Assembly (NCBI GenBank): GCA_029262695.1
Contig: JAJCYV010000006.1
Span: 1-64,000, forward strand
Source: Chloroflexota bacterium
Lineage (GTDB): Bacteria > Chloroflexota > Dehalococcoidia > SM23-28-2 > RBG-16-64-32
Length of the DNA stretch: 64,000 bases
Direction of reading: 5' to 3'
The notes under the pieces are model-generated. The model was not told the DNA's origin and made no database searches. It saw only the letters and a list, made by a program, of their open reading frames with translations. Positions 15,427-23,498 of the stretch are shown one piece after another; positions within the stretch are counted from its first letter, which is position 1; every line of letters starts with the position of its first letter. The position numbers and the translations under genes are program-made.

Positions 15427-15990
15427 CTAGAAGTCGTCGAGGACGCCGGCGATCGAGAGGATGACGGCGCTGGTGTTATAGACCGCGTGCAGCAGGACGC
15501 CACCGACGTAGAAGTTGCGCGACGACTTTGGCAGCGCGCCCCGGCCGTTCACCCAGTCGACGACGGCATAGGTCAGGCCGAGGCCGACGATGAAGCTGGC
15601 GGCGGCGTGGAGCGCCACGGGCACGGTGTAGCGGAACTGAACGTAGGCGTCGGACGGGTCGTCGACGTATACGTTGACGTAGACCCAGCTTTCGAGCAGG
15701 CCGAAGACGACGCCGCCAAGCGCGCAGAGGAGGGCGACGTAGATGCGGTTTCGCAACGCCTGCGGGAACCACACCTGTCCCAGGTAGACGCCGATCGGCT
15801 TGAAGATCTCTTCGATCACCGGCGCGCCGATGAAGACGAGGAGCAGGAAGCCGAACGAGCCGATCTCGGCGATGACGGCGCCGACGATCCCCAGCGCGCC
15901 GCCCGCCAGGGCGAGAAGGATGACGGCGATGTGGCTGAGCGGCGTCGCCCGCGTCGGTGGTGGCAGCGAGGGGACGGTCCGGATGCCCAG
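15427..15990 (-). CDS. PrsW-like intramembrane protease, apparent CTG start
   Basis: Membrane protein of about 187 residues with five or six hydrophobic helices. Counting from the CTG at 15990 it shows EEIFK (60-64), FGLLE (96-100), His128 in VALHAAAS and HAVYN (168-172), the metal- or acid-type motif set of PrsW/CPBP-like glutamic intramembrane proteases. The first ATG/GTG/TTG in frame is the GTG at 15819, which would remove the first two helices and start two residues before the EExxK motif. The frame stays open upstream to the acyl-CoA dehydrogenase stop. A CTG there has GAGG 8 bases upstream and begins 2 bases after that stop. A non-standard start, or read-through from the dehydrogenase, is implied. 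Confidence 0.6.
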   Translation of the reverse strand: MGIRTVPSLPPPTRATPLSHIAVILLALAGGALGIVGAVIAEIGSFGFLLLVFIGAPVIEEIFKPIGVYLGQVWFPQALRNRIYVALLCALGGVVFGLLESWVYVNVYVDDPSDAYVQFRYTVPVALHAAASFIVGLGLTYAVVDWVNGRGALPKSSRNFYVGGVLLHAVYNTSAVILSIAGVLDDF

Positions 15991-15992
15991 CG

Positions 15993-17180
15993 CTAGCCTC
16001 GGGGCAGTCCCAGGCCACGGCCGGCGATGATGTTGCGCTGGATCTCGCTCGTGCCGGCGGCGATCGTGAGGCCGGCGGTCGAGAGGTAGTATTCGTGTAG
16101 CCGGCCCGCCAGCGGCGCGCCGATGCTCTCGGTTGTGAGCTGCGATGGGAGGCCGATGATGTTGAGCGCGCTGTCGGCCAATCGCTGCTGAAGCTCCGAC
16201 CCGAAGACCTTGGAGAGCGACGCTTCGGCGTTGGGCACCTGTCCGCGCGCCTGCATCGACGCCACGCGGTAAGCCAGCAGGCGCCCGATCTGGAACTCGA
16301 GGCCCAGTTCAGCGAGTTTCGTCGCGACGCCCGGCCGGTCGATCGGCCGCTCCCTGTCGGTGGACGCCCGGCAGTACTCCGCCAACTCCTCATAGATGCG
16401 GATGCCGGCGACGACGCGATTGATGCCGGAGCGCTCGAAGTCCAGGGTGGCGGCGGCGATGTACCAGCCTTCGTTGAGGCCGCCGACTAGGCAGTCACGG
16501 GGGACGCGGACGTTGTCGAAGAACACCTCGTTGAACGTGTGGCGCGCGGTCAGGTCGATGAGCGGCCGCAGCTCGATGCCGGGCAACGACATGTCGACGA
16601 GCAGGTAGCTGATCCCCTTGTGCTTCGGCGCCTTCGGGTCGGTGCGGACGAGCAGGACGCACCAGTCGGCTCTGTGGGCGATCGATGTCCAGGTCTTCTG
16701 GCCGTTGACGATGAAGTGGTCGCCGTCCAGCTCGGCGCGCGTCTGCAGCGAGGCGAGGTCGGAGCCCGAGCCTGGTTCGCTGAAGCCCTGGCACCAGACG
16801 CTATCGGCGCCGGCGATCGCGGGCAGGTGCTGCGCCATCTGCTCCTCTGTGCCGGCGAGGATGATCGTCGGGCCGACGCGGTCCGGTCCGACGCCGACCT
16901 GCGTCGGGGCGCGGTTGTAGGACATCTCCTCGCTGTAGATGACCTGCATCATGTGCCCGGCCGCCATGCCGCCTTGCTCCTTCGGCCAGCCGAGCGTCAG
17001 CCATCCCTTTGCCGAGAGCTTGCGCTGGAAGTCGCGCAGGAATTCCCAGCGGTCCTCCGCAGCTTCGCCGAAGACGCCGCCGCCGCTGCCCTGCGCCCAA
17101 CCGTCCGGCAACTCTTCGCGCAGAAAAGCACGGATCTCTTCGCGGAAAGCCTCTTCGTCGGGAGAGAATCGGAATCTCAT
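15993..17180 (-). CDS. Acyl-CoA dehydrogenase
   Basis: FAD enzyme of 395 aa that oxidises acyl-CoA to 2-enoyl-CoA, passing electrons to ETF. Typical segments: MRFRFSPDEEAFREEIRAFL at the start, WCQGFSEPGSGSDLASLQTRA in the FAD/substrate domain, FIVNGQKTWTSIAH, and the C-terminal GTSEIQRNIIAGRGLGLPRG. The usual catalytic Glu position of short- and medium-chain enzymes cannot be confirmed by eye, because several subfamilies move it. It is upstream of, and nearly touching, the PrsW-like gene. Length and motifs are closest to the acyl-CoA dehydrogenases of steroid/aromatic side-chain and fatty-acid degradation. Confidence 0.9.
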   Translation of the reverse strand: MRFRFSPDEEAFREEIRAFLREELPDGWAQGSGGGVFGEAAEDRWEFLRDFQRKLSAKGWLTLGWPKEQGGMAAGHMMQVIYSEEMSYNRAPTQVGVGPDRVGPTIILAGTEEQMAQHLPAIAGADSVWCQGFSEPGSGSDLASLQTRAELDGDHFIVNGQKTWTSIAHRADWCVLLVRTDPKAPKHKGISYLLVDMSLPGIELRPLIDLTARHTFNEVFFDNVRVPRDCLVGGLNEGWYIAAATLDFERSGINRVVAGIRIYEELAEYCRASTDRERPIDRPGVATKLAELGLEFQIGRLLAYRVASMQARGQVPNAEASLSKVFGSELQQRLADSALNIIGLPSQLTTESIGAPLAGRLHEYYLSTAGLTIAAGTSEIQRNIIAGRGLGLPRG

Positions 17181-17208
17181 ATGCTATCCGGCGCCAGCGC
17201 GCCGTACT

Positions 17209-17214
17209 TATACT
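17209..17214 (+). promoter_or_regulatory. -10 element close to the capA-like start
   Basis: TATACT ends 8 bases before the ATG at 17223, with no clear ribosome site. Confidence 0.45.
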
Positions 17215-17222
17215 ACACGGGC

Positions 17223-18341
17223 ATGTTGCGATTGACCTTCTCGCTCCCGGCGCTGGTTCTCCTCGCCCTCGCCTGTTCTGGTGGCGGGGCCGACGAGCCC
17301 ACGCCCGCGCCGACAGACCTGCTGCTGAACCCGACGCCTGTCGTTACGCCCACGCCTTCGCCGAGCCCGACGCCCGGTCCGGTTCCCGCGCTGACGATCG
17401 CCGGCGTCTTTCCGCCGCGCGACCTCGCGCAGTACGACCTCGACCCGTCGCGCCTACGGACGGTGATCGCCACGGGAGACGTGATTCCCGCCCGCTTTAC
17501 CGACTTCATCATCCGCCAGGAGGGCGATAACTTCCTCTACACCGTCGAGAAGACTGCCGACATTGTGGCGGACGCCGATATCACCGTGGTCAACCTGGAA
17601 GCGCCGCTGATCGGCCACTGCCCCGTGCACACCGAAGGCTTCACGTTCTGCGGCCGGCCGGGCTTCACGGACGCGCTGGTCGAGGCCGGCGTCGACGTCG
17701 TGACGATCGAGAACAACCACATCCTCAACTGGGGCTACGATGGCGTCGTCGAAACGGTCGACCACCTGGAGGCCGCCGGCATGACCTGGACCGACCGCCA
17801 GACGCCGGCGATCCTCGACGTGCGCGGCCTCAAGTTCGGCTTCATCGCCTTCAACGGCGTGATCGAAGTGATCGACCGCGCCGCGATGATCGAGCAGATC
17901 GAGGCGCTGCGCCTCCGGGTCGACGTGCTGGCCGTCTCCTATCACTGGGGCGCCGAGTACGTCTCGCTGCCGACGGTCGCGCCCGGCGTTGCGGACGACG
18001 ACCCGGTGACGATCGGCCATCTCGCCATCGACTCCGGCGCCGACCTGGTGATCGGCAACCACCCGCACTGGGTGCAGGCGGTCGAAGTCTATGAGGGCGG
18101 GTATATCACGTACGCGCACGGCAACTACATCTTCGACCAGGACTGGAGCTACGAGACGCGCGTCGGGGTCATCGGCAAGTACACGTTCTTCGACGACGAG
18201 CTTGTCGGCGTCGAGTACGTGCCAACCTTGATCGAGAACTACGCGCAGCCCGTGCCGATGGTGGGCGAGGAACGCCAGGCGGTCCTCGACGGCATGCGCG
18301 ACGCCAGCGAACAACTGGCGGGCCTGCTGGCGGGCGGATAG
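17223..18341 (+). CDS. CapA-like metallophosphatase lipoprotein (PGA_cap domain)
   Basis: Secreted lipoprotein, 372 aa. Signal peptide MLRLTFSLPALVLLALACSG has lipobox LALAC, and a Pro/Thr-rich linker follows to about residue 58. The calcineurin-like PGA_cap domain then shows TGDVIPAR, VNLEAPL, ENNHILNWGYDG, YHWGAEYV, GNHPHWVQAVE and ITYAHGNYIFDQDW. CapA proteins take part in making or anchoring poly-gamma-glutamate or other capsule polymers, but no capB or capC neighbour is present, so the role here may differ. It diverges from the acyl-CoA dehydrogenase gene and converges on the MFS gene. Confidence 0.85.
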   Translation: MLRLTFSLPALVLLALACSGGGADEPTPAPTDLLLNPTPVVTPTPSPSPTPGPVPALTIAGVFPPRDLAQYDLDPSRLRTVIATGDVIPARFTDFIIRQEGDNFLYTVEKTADIVADADITVVNLEAPLIGHCPVHTEGFTFCGRPGFTDALVEAGVDVVTIENNHILNWGYDGVVETVDHLEAAGMTWTDRQTPAILDVRGLKFGFIAFNGVIEVIDRAAMIEQIEALRLRVDVLAVSYHWGAEYVSLPTVAPGVADDDPVTIGHLAIDSGADLVIGNHPHWVQAVEVYEGGYITYAHGNYIFDQDWSYETRVGVIGKYTFFDDELVGVEYVPTLIENYAQPVPMVGEERQAVLDGMRDASEQLAGLLAGG

Positions 18342-18347
18342 CCGCGC

Positions 18348-19562
18348 TCAGGCAGTCCCGGACGCCCCTTCGCTTGGAGCAGGCCGGCGGCGACGCTCCG
18401 CCAGCACCCACAGTACGGTGGCGATCAAGAACGACAGCGACATGATCGCGGAGAGGCCGAGGAACGCGGCCTGCGTGTCCCAGATGTCGACGAAGGCGCC
18501 GGCGATGACGCCGCCCGTCCCGCCGAGCCCGAAGCCGGCGAAGAACGAGAAGCCGTAGCTGCGGCCGATCGCACCCGGCGGCGAGTAGTCCGCGATAAGG
18601 CCCGTCCAGAGCGGCTGCGCGGCGAAGTAGAAGAATACGAACGCCGAGGCGATGACGACGAGCGCCCAGCCGGTGACGACGCCCGTGAGCACGAGCGGTG
18701 GCACCGTCAGCAGGCAGATGATCGGGGCGAGCGGCTCCAGCCGGTAGCGTTGAGAGAGGCCGCCGCCGATGAGCTGCCCGACGGCGCCGGTGAGCAGCGC
18801 GACCGTGACGAACGCGCCGCCGAAGTCGTCGTTCACGAAGTCCTCCAGGTGCTTCGGCAGGTAGGTGATCGCGCCGCGGTAGACCATGCCGCTGACGATG
18901 AAGGCCGCGTAGACCAGCAGCAGCGGCACGAAGAAACGGTTGCCCTCCTTTGTGCTCTGGTCACCGGCCTCCTCGGCGGCGTCGACGACGGCGACGGTCT
19001 CCGAGCCGGCGCGCACGTTGAGCCGCGTCGTCGCCATGACCAGCGCCAGGAGCGCCGACAGACCGCCGACGAAGAAGAACGCGAGCCGCCAGTCGACGAG
19101 CACGGCGAGGCCGATGGCGATCGCCGGCGCCATCGCCTGGCCGACGTTCCCGGCGACGCCGTGGAAGCCGAGCCCCATCCCCCGCTGGCGCACTCCCTGC
19201 GCGACGAGCGAGATGCCGGCCGGATGGTACAGCCCCGCCGTCAGCCCGAGGCCAAGCAACGCCGCTCCCAGCCACCACTCGTTCGGCGAGAGCCCGACGA
19301 GCACGGCCATCACCGCCGATCCACTGAAGGCGTAGACGAGCACCTGCCGCGAGCCGAGGCGGTCGGCGAGGAAGCCGGCCGGTATCGCGCTGCTGCCGAA
19401 GGCCCAGCCGAACATCGTCGCGATACCGCCGGTGACGACGGCGCGAATACCGAAGTCGTCCTCGATCCGCGTCAGCATCGCGGGGTACGTCAGCTCAAGG
19501 ATATGGGCGAGGCCGTGCGCCATCGCGATGTACGTCATGATGCGGCGCTCGTCGGGGTTCAT
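18348..19562 (-). CDS. MFS transporter
   Basis: Major-facilitator permease of 404 aa with twelve predicted membrane segments. Motif-A-like LADRLGSRQVLV follows helix 2, and helices 4-5 contain GLGLTAGLYHPAGISLVAQ, a combination typical of fosmidomycin-resistance-type and related exporters. The substrate is unknown. The region just before the ATG is a short tandem repeat with no Shine-Dalgarno sequence. The gene for the aminomutase-like enzyme lies upstream on the same strand, 58 bases away. Confidence 0.85.
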   Translation of the reverse strand: MNPDERRIMTYIAMAHGLAHILELTYPAMLTRIEDDFGIRAVVTGGIATMFGWAFGSSAIPAGFLADRLGSRQVLVYAFSGSAVMAVLVGLSPNEWWLGAALLGLGLTAGLYHPAGISLVAQGVRQRGMGLGFHGVAGNVGQAMAPAIAIGLAVLVDWRLAFFFVGGLSALLALVMATTRLNVRAGSETVAVVDAAEEAGDQSTKEGNRFFVPLLLVYAAFIVSGMVYRGAITYLPKHLEDFVNDDFGGAFVTVALLTGAVGQLIGGGLSQRYRLEPLAPIICLLTVPPLVLTGVVTGWALVVIASAFVFFYFAAQPLWTGLIADYSPPGAIGRSYGFSFFAGFGLGGTGGVIAGAFVDIWDTQAAFLGLSAIMSLSFLIATVLWVLAERRRRPAPSEGASGTA

Positions 19563-19565
19563 CGA

Positions 19566-19591
19566 GGTGTCAGGTGTTGGGTGTCAGGTGT
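19566..19591. repeat. Short tandem repeat before the MFS gene
   Basis: GGTGTCAGGTGT occurs twice (19566-19577, 19580-19591) with a 14-base period, and another GTGTCAG unit overlaps. It occupies the position where a ribosome site would be expected. Confidence 0.6.
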
Positions 19592-19620
19592 CAGCGCGAC
19601 CCTGTCCCCTGTTTCGCGCC

Positions 19621-20967
19621 TCAGACGAGGCCTTCGCTGCGCAGTTCGCCGACGGCTGCCTCGAACGCCTCGATAGTGTGGTTGATGTCGGCATCCGTAT
19701 GGACGCCGCTGACGAAGCCGCCGCTGCCGCCCATCAGGTCGACGCCGTGGTTGATCAGCGCCCGCTTGAGCGCGATGGTCAGCTTCGGCGGCATCTGCGG
19801 CGGCGCGTCCGGACCCGGCCATTCGATACCGGCTTGCGGTCGCGGCGCCTCCTGTCCCAGAGCGATGTGGAAGTAGCTGGCGAGCCCGTAGGCGACGCCC
19901 GGCACGCCCGTGCGATCGAGTGCGTCGTTCAGCTCGCGGACGAGTCGCTCGTTGAGGGCGTCGGCGCGGACGTGGTGCTTTCCCGTGGCGACCATCGCCA
20001 GCATCGCGTCTCCGGCGGCGGCGGAGACCGGGTTGGCGTTGAAGGTGCCAGGGTGCTGCACGCGCTTGCGGGCGTTCCAGGGAGAGTCGCGGAACTCGAT
20101 CATGGAGATGATGTCGCCGCGGCCGCAGACGGCGCCGCCCGGCATGCCGCCGGCCAAGATCTTGGCGAGCGTCGTCAGGTCCGGCGTCACGCCGTAGCGG
20201 GCCTGTGTGCCGCCGGGCGAAACCCGGAAGCCAGTGATGACCTCGTCGAAGATGAGCACGGTGTTGTGGCGTGTCGTCGCATCGCGAAGCGCCGAGAGGA
20301 CCGCCGGGGCGAGGGGGAGCGTTCCCCACGCGGCGCCGGTCGGTTCCAGGATAACGGCCGCGAAGTCGCCGGTCGCGAGCCGTTCCTCAACGGCGTCGAT
20401 GTTGCCCTGCGGGACGCTGACGGTGTTGCTCATCGTCGCGCTGGGGACGCCGGCCGACTCCGGGTTCTCCGCTTCGGGATCGCGGGAGCCGACGACGGCG
20501 TCGTGCCAGCCGTGGAAGTGGTGGTCGAACTTGAGCAGGCGGTCGCGGCCGGTGTGGGCGCGGGCGAGGCGGATCGCCATCAGCGTCGCCTCGGTACCGG
20601 AGCTGGTGAAGCGCACCTCCTCGGCGCAGGGCACGAGGTCCTTGACGCGGCGGCCCCACTCCAGCTCCAGCCGGTGGTTGGCGCCGAAGTGCGTGCCCTT
20701 GCCCACCTGCTCGACGATCGCCGCGGTGATGTCGGGGTGGGTGTGGCCCATGAAGAGCGCGCCGTGCCCCATGACGAAGTCGACGTATTCGTTGCCGTCG
20801 ACGTCACGCTTGCGAGCGGCTGCGGCCTGCTCCACGAAGATGGGGAACGGCGTGAGGTAGCGCACGTCGTGCGTAACGCCCGAGGGGAAGACGCGCGACG
20901 ATTCCTCATACAGCGCGGCAGACTTCGGATGGAGCCGCACGTAGGCGTCGAGAACCGTCTCACTCAT
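19621..20967 (-). CDS. Class III aminotransferase, glutamate-1-semialdehyde aminomutase-like
   Basis: PLP enzyme of 448 aa. Seen: MGHGALFMGHTHPDI, SSGTEATLMAIRLARAHTGR (phosphate-binding SGTEA), FDHHFHGWHD, LIFDEVITGFRVSPGGTQ (PLP-contacting Asp) and TLAKILAGGMPGGAVCG with the Schiff-base Lys. This pattern matches HemL and its many paralogues. No other haem-synthesis gene is adjacent, and the protein is slightly longer than HemL. It may therefore be a paralogue working on another amino acid or amine, so no gene symbol is given. Confidence 0.82.
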   Translation of the reverse strand: MSETVLDAYVRLHPKSAALYEESSRVFPSGVTHDVRYLTPFPIFVEQAAAARKRDVDGNEYVDFVMGHGALFMGHTHPDITAAIVEQVGKGTHFGANHRLELEWGRRVKDLVPCAEEVRFTSSGTEATLMAIRLARAHTGRDRLLKFDHHFHGWHDAVVGSRDPEAENPESAGVPSATMSNTVSVPQGNIDAVEERLATGDFAAVILEPTGAAWGTLPLAPAVLSALRDATTRHNTVLIFDEVITGFRVSPGGTQARYGVTPDLTTLAKILAGGMPGGAVCGRGDIISMIEFRDSPWNARKRVQHPGTFNANPVSAAAGDAMLAMVATGKHHVRADALNERLVRELNDALDRTGVPGVAYGLASYFHIALGQEAPRPQAGIEWPGPDAPPQMPPKLTIALKRALINHGVDLMGGSGGFVSGVHTDADINHTIEAFEAAVGELRSEGLV

Positions 20968-21046
20968 GGCGTCAGATTCGCCTAATTGCGGCCTCTTAGC
21001 AACCCTGGCAGGCTCCCCCGGACGCCCTGAAGGCTCTCGATGTCTG

Positions 21047-21745
21047 CTAGTCGTTCCCGATGGGATCGTTAGCGAGGGCGGCGCGGACCTTCTCCTCGCC
21101 CATCGCGGCGATGCGCCCGACTTCGTCCTCGTCGTAGGGCTCGAAGACGTCGGAGGCGCTGATGAGCATGCCCACCGTGTCGATCTCTACGAAGATCTCG
21201 TCGAGATAGATCTTGAACGGATCGGGCACGTTGGGCTCATCAATCAGGGTCGCCGTCATCTCGATACGGTAGGTGCGTGAATCATCGCCGAACTGACGGT
21301 ACTCCACGCGATCCATCCTGAAGTCGGCATAAGTCGCCAAATCGGTGTCCAGGGCGCCGTCGCTCACGAGGTCCGCCATGCAGTCGCCCCGGTCCTCGAT
21401 GTCGTCGAGGTCTTGCGCCAGCGAGTCGACGCTGTCGAAGATGCGGATGTCCTGCGAGATCTCACTGGCGCCTCGGCGCGAGAAGTCGCCGCCGTCCGCT
21501 GTGCCGATAATGCTATCTTCGTTGTCGCGGTCGCATTGGTCGAAGGGGTTGGGCTCGTCGTCCTCGTCACTGTCGCTGGGCGGTTCGTACTCCCATTCCT
21601 CGCCGGCCGGCAAGTCGCCGAGCACGAGGAGCATCGCCTCTGCCAGGTCGTTCTCTGTTTGTTCGGGCGCATCATCGCCGCCACCACAGGCGGCGGTCAG
21701 CAGCATGGCCGCGAGCACGCTCGCAAGCAGTCCGAGGATCCTCAT
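21047..21745 (-). CDS. Acidic secreted lipoprotein of unknown function
   Basis: A 232-residue lipoprotein. MRILGLLASVLAAMLLTAACGG is the signal peptide with lipobox LTAAC. The mature part is rich in Asp and Glu (for example PPSDSDEDDEPNPFDQCDRD) and has four Cys after the lipid Cys, suggesting disulphides. It resembles no family I know. AAGGAG lies 6 bases before the ATG at 21745. The signal peptide and about 20 bp of upstream DNA are nearly the same as in the protease lipoprotein gene that precedes it on this strand. Confidence 0.7.
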   Translation of the reverse strand: MRILGLLASVLAAMLLTAACGGGDDAPEQTENDLAEAMLLVLGDLPAGEEWEYEPPSDSDEDDEPNPFDQCDRDNEDSIIGTADGGDFSRRGASEISQDIRIFDSVDSLAQDLDDIEDRGDCMADLVSDGALDTDLATYADFRMDRVEYRQFGDDSRTYRIEMTATLIDEPNVPDPFKIYLDEIFVEIDTVGMLISASDVFEPYDEDEVGRIAAMGEEKVRAALANDPIGND

Positions 21746-21769
21746 TCGTAGCTCCTTCAGTTCGTGGGG

Positions 21770-21791
21770 TCTGCTGCGGATTCTCGGAGAC
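21770..21791 (-). repeat. Duplicated leader segment, copy 1
   Basis: TCTGCTG-C-GGATTCTCGGAGAC (plus-strand reading) lies upstream of the acidic lipoprotein gene and recurs at 23400-23420 with a one-base deletion. Confidence 0.6.
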
Positions 21792-21848
21792 AGACAAGCC
21801 GCGGTCAAGTACGTGAGCGCTCGGGCGAGGGGTGCGGTGCGGCAGCGG

Positions 21849-23375
21849 CTACTGGAAGCTGGCGTCCGTTACCGTGTATGTGCTGTCCGTGAGGATGTCG
21901 ATGCCGTATTCCTCGAGCAGTGTGACCCCGCTGCAGTCGTACATGAGGAGGTCGTAAGTGCCGGAGGCGATGAAGAGCGGCCAGAAGTCGCCCGGCGGGA
22001 CGATTACCGTCGGGCCAAGGTCTTCGAAGCCCCAGTTCTGCGCGTCGGCAGGCGATGCCCAGACGCCGCAGATCTCGACGGAGGACTCGTTCACGATATC
22101 GAATTCGACCAACTGGCGGTCGTCGCCGACGTAGACGGCGTCCGAGCCCGTGGGGCTGCCCTCGATCTGCAGTACGAGTTCGTACAGCCCGTCCGGGAGG
22201 CCGGACTCCTCATCTAGGATGCACACCCACCAGTTGCCGTCCTCGCCTCCCACCCACGTGTCGGCAATTATGCTGCCGCCCTCGTTGAGTTCGCCATCGA
22301 CGTACCAGAGAGCGTCCCACGTCATGCCGTCCTGCATCCCCTCGAAGTCCCAGAACCCGCAGACGCGTTCAGCGTTCGACGGGAAGAGTGCGAGCACTTC
22401 GGTAGGTTCGTCGTCGCTCGTGACGCCGGTCGAGAAGAGGAGGTTCGATAGGCTGATTTCCGAGGCATCGATGTCCACGGGGACGTCTGCGAGATTGGCT
22501 TCGTGGTAGGGCGAGACGTACGCTTCGCCGGCCTCGGCAGCGGCGATCATGTCGGACGCCAGCCCGACCGGCCGCAGGCCGTTGATGAAGCCGCCGACGG
22601 TGACGCACGTATCGTCGTCGTCAAGGGCGCCGTCGTTGTTCGTGTCCTCAAGCACGCGGCAGTCGACGTAACCGGTCTCCGAACCGGCGCCTGAGCCGAC
22701 GACCGTTGGCACGCCGATGAGTTCGCCGTCGTCGTTGACGGCGAGGCCACCGCTGTTGCCGCCGGCGATCGTGGCGTCTGTCTTGATCCAGGCGCGGTTG
22801 CCGACGCTGCGCTCGGCCGTGAAGCCGCTGACGGAGCCGTCGGTGAATGTGATCGTCTCGCCGCCGATGCCCGGGTAACCGAGGATGCGGACCGCATCCC
22901 CGATCTCCAGCGCGCCGGAGTCACCGACGCGGACGAACGGGAAGTCGCGGGGTGCGGATCCGCCGTCGGTCCGCTCCGTGATCTGAACCAGCGCCAGGTC
23001 CAGCGCGAAGTCCACCGCTACCACCTCGGCGATGAATTCGGCCTCCGGCGCTTCGTCGGTCTCGCGCGTGATCCCGACCGCCAGCGTGTCGTACTCACCG
23101 TAGCGGTTGTCGATGACGTGGGCGTTGGTGAGGATGAGTCCGTCCGCTGAGACGATCGTGCCGGAGCCCCACCAGACCGCGTCATCTCCGGAAAGTGCCT
23201 GGATCTGGACGACCGACTGCGCCAGGTCAGAGATCGACACTTCGCCCTGTGTTTCCTCTGACGTGGGGGAAGCGGTTGGCGTCGTCTCGTCGTCGTTGTC
23301 ACCGCCGCCGCTGCCGCAGGCGGTGAGTGTGAGTAGAGCGGCGAGCACGGTCGCAAGCAGGCCCAGCATTCTCAT
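21849..23375 (-). CDS. Trypsin-like serine protease lipoprotein (S1C type)
   Basis: Secreted lipoprotein protease, 508 aa. Signal MRMLGLLATVLAALLTLTACGS with lipobox LTAC, then a Thr/Ser/Glu linker. The protease domain (about 45-280) has all three catalytic residues in context: His in ILTNAHVID, Asp in DFALDLALVQ and Ser in IAGGNSGGLAV. A loop CRVLEDTNNDGALDDDDTC between two cysteines carries a calcium-loop-like Asp/Asn pattern. No PDZ domain is seen; instead a C-terminal region of about 200 residues, beta-rich with several Cys, follows. AAGGAG precedes the ATG. It could act in surface protein quality control or processing. Confidence 0.85.
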   Translation of the reverse strand: MRMLGLLATVLAALLTLTACGSGGGDNDDETTPTASPTSEETQGEVSISDLAQSVVQIQALSGDDAVWWGSGTIVSADGLILTNAHVIDNRYGEYDTLAVGITRETDEAPEAEFIAEVVAVDFALDLALVQITERTDGGSAPRDFPFVRVGDSGALEIGDAVRILGYPGIGGETITFTDGSVSGFTAERSVGNRAWIKTDATIAGGNSGGLAVNDDGELIGVPTVVGSGAGSETGYVDCRVLEDTNNDGALDDDDTCVTVGGFINGLRPVGLASDMIAAAEAGEAYVSPYHEANLADVPVDIDASEISLSNLLFSTGVTSDDEPTEVLALFPSNAERVCGFWDFEGMQDGMTWDALWYVDGELNEGGSIIADTWVGGEDGNWWVCILDEESGLPDGLYELVLQIEGSPTGSDAVYVGDDRQLVEFDIVNESSVEICGVWASPADAQNWGFEDLGPTVIVPPGDFWPLFIASGTYDLLMYDCSGVTLLEEYGIDILTDSTYTVTDASFQ

Positions 23376-23399
23376 CCGAAAACTCCTTCGCTCCGCACG

Positions 23400-23420
23400 T
23401 CTGCTGGGATTCTCGGAGAC
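23400..23420 (-). repeat. Duplicated leader segment, copy 2
   Basis: Partner of 21770-21791, upstream of the protease lipoprotein gene. The similarity continues into the signal-peptide codons of both genes. Confidence 0.6.
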
Positions 23421-23498
23421 GCGCGAGTGGGGGTCAAGCGGTGGCCCGCGGGGCGTGCAGACAGGGGGTGGAAGGATAGGGCTGGCGCGGGCAGCGGG

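Noticed and set aside
16539-17222. Long upstream extension of the CapA-like frame
   Set aside because: It runs antisense through the acyl-CoA dehydrogenase; the lipoprotein signal at 17223 and the -10 box show the true start.
19621-20967. True hemL
   Set aside because: The fold matches, but no haem-synthesis neighbours are present and this aminotransferase family has many paralogues, so a definite symbol was withheld.
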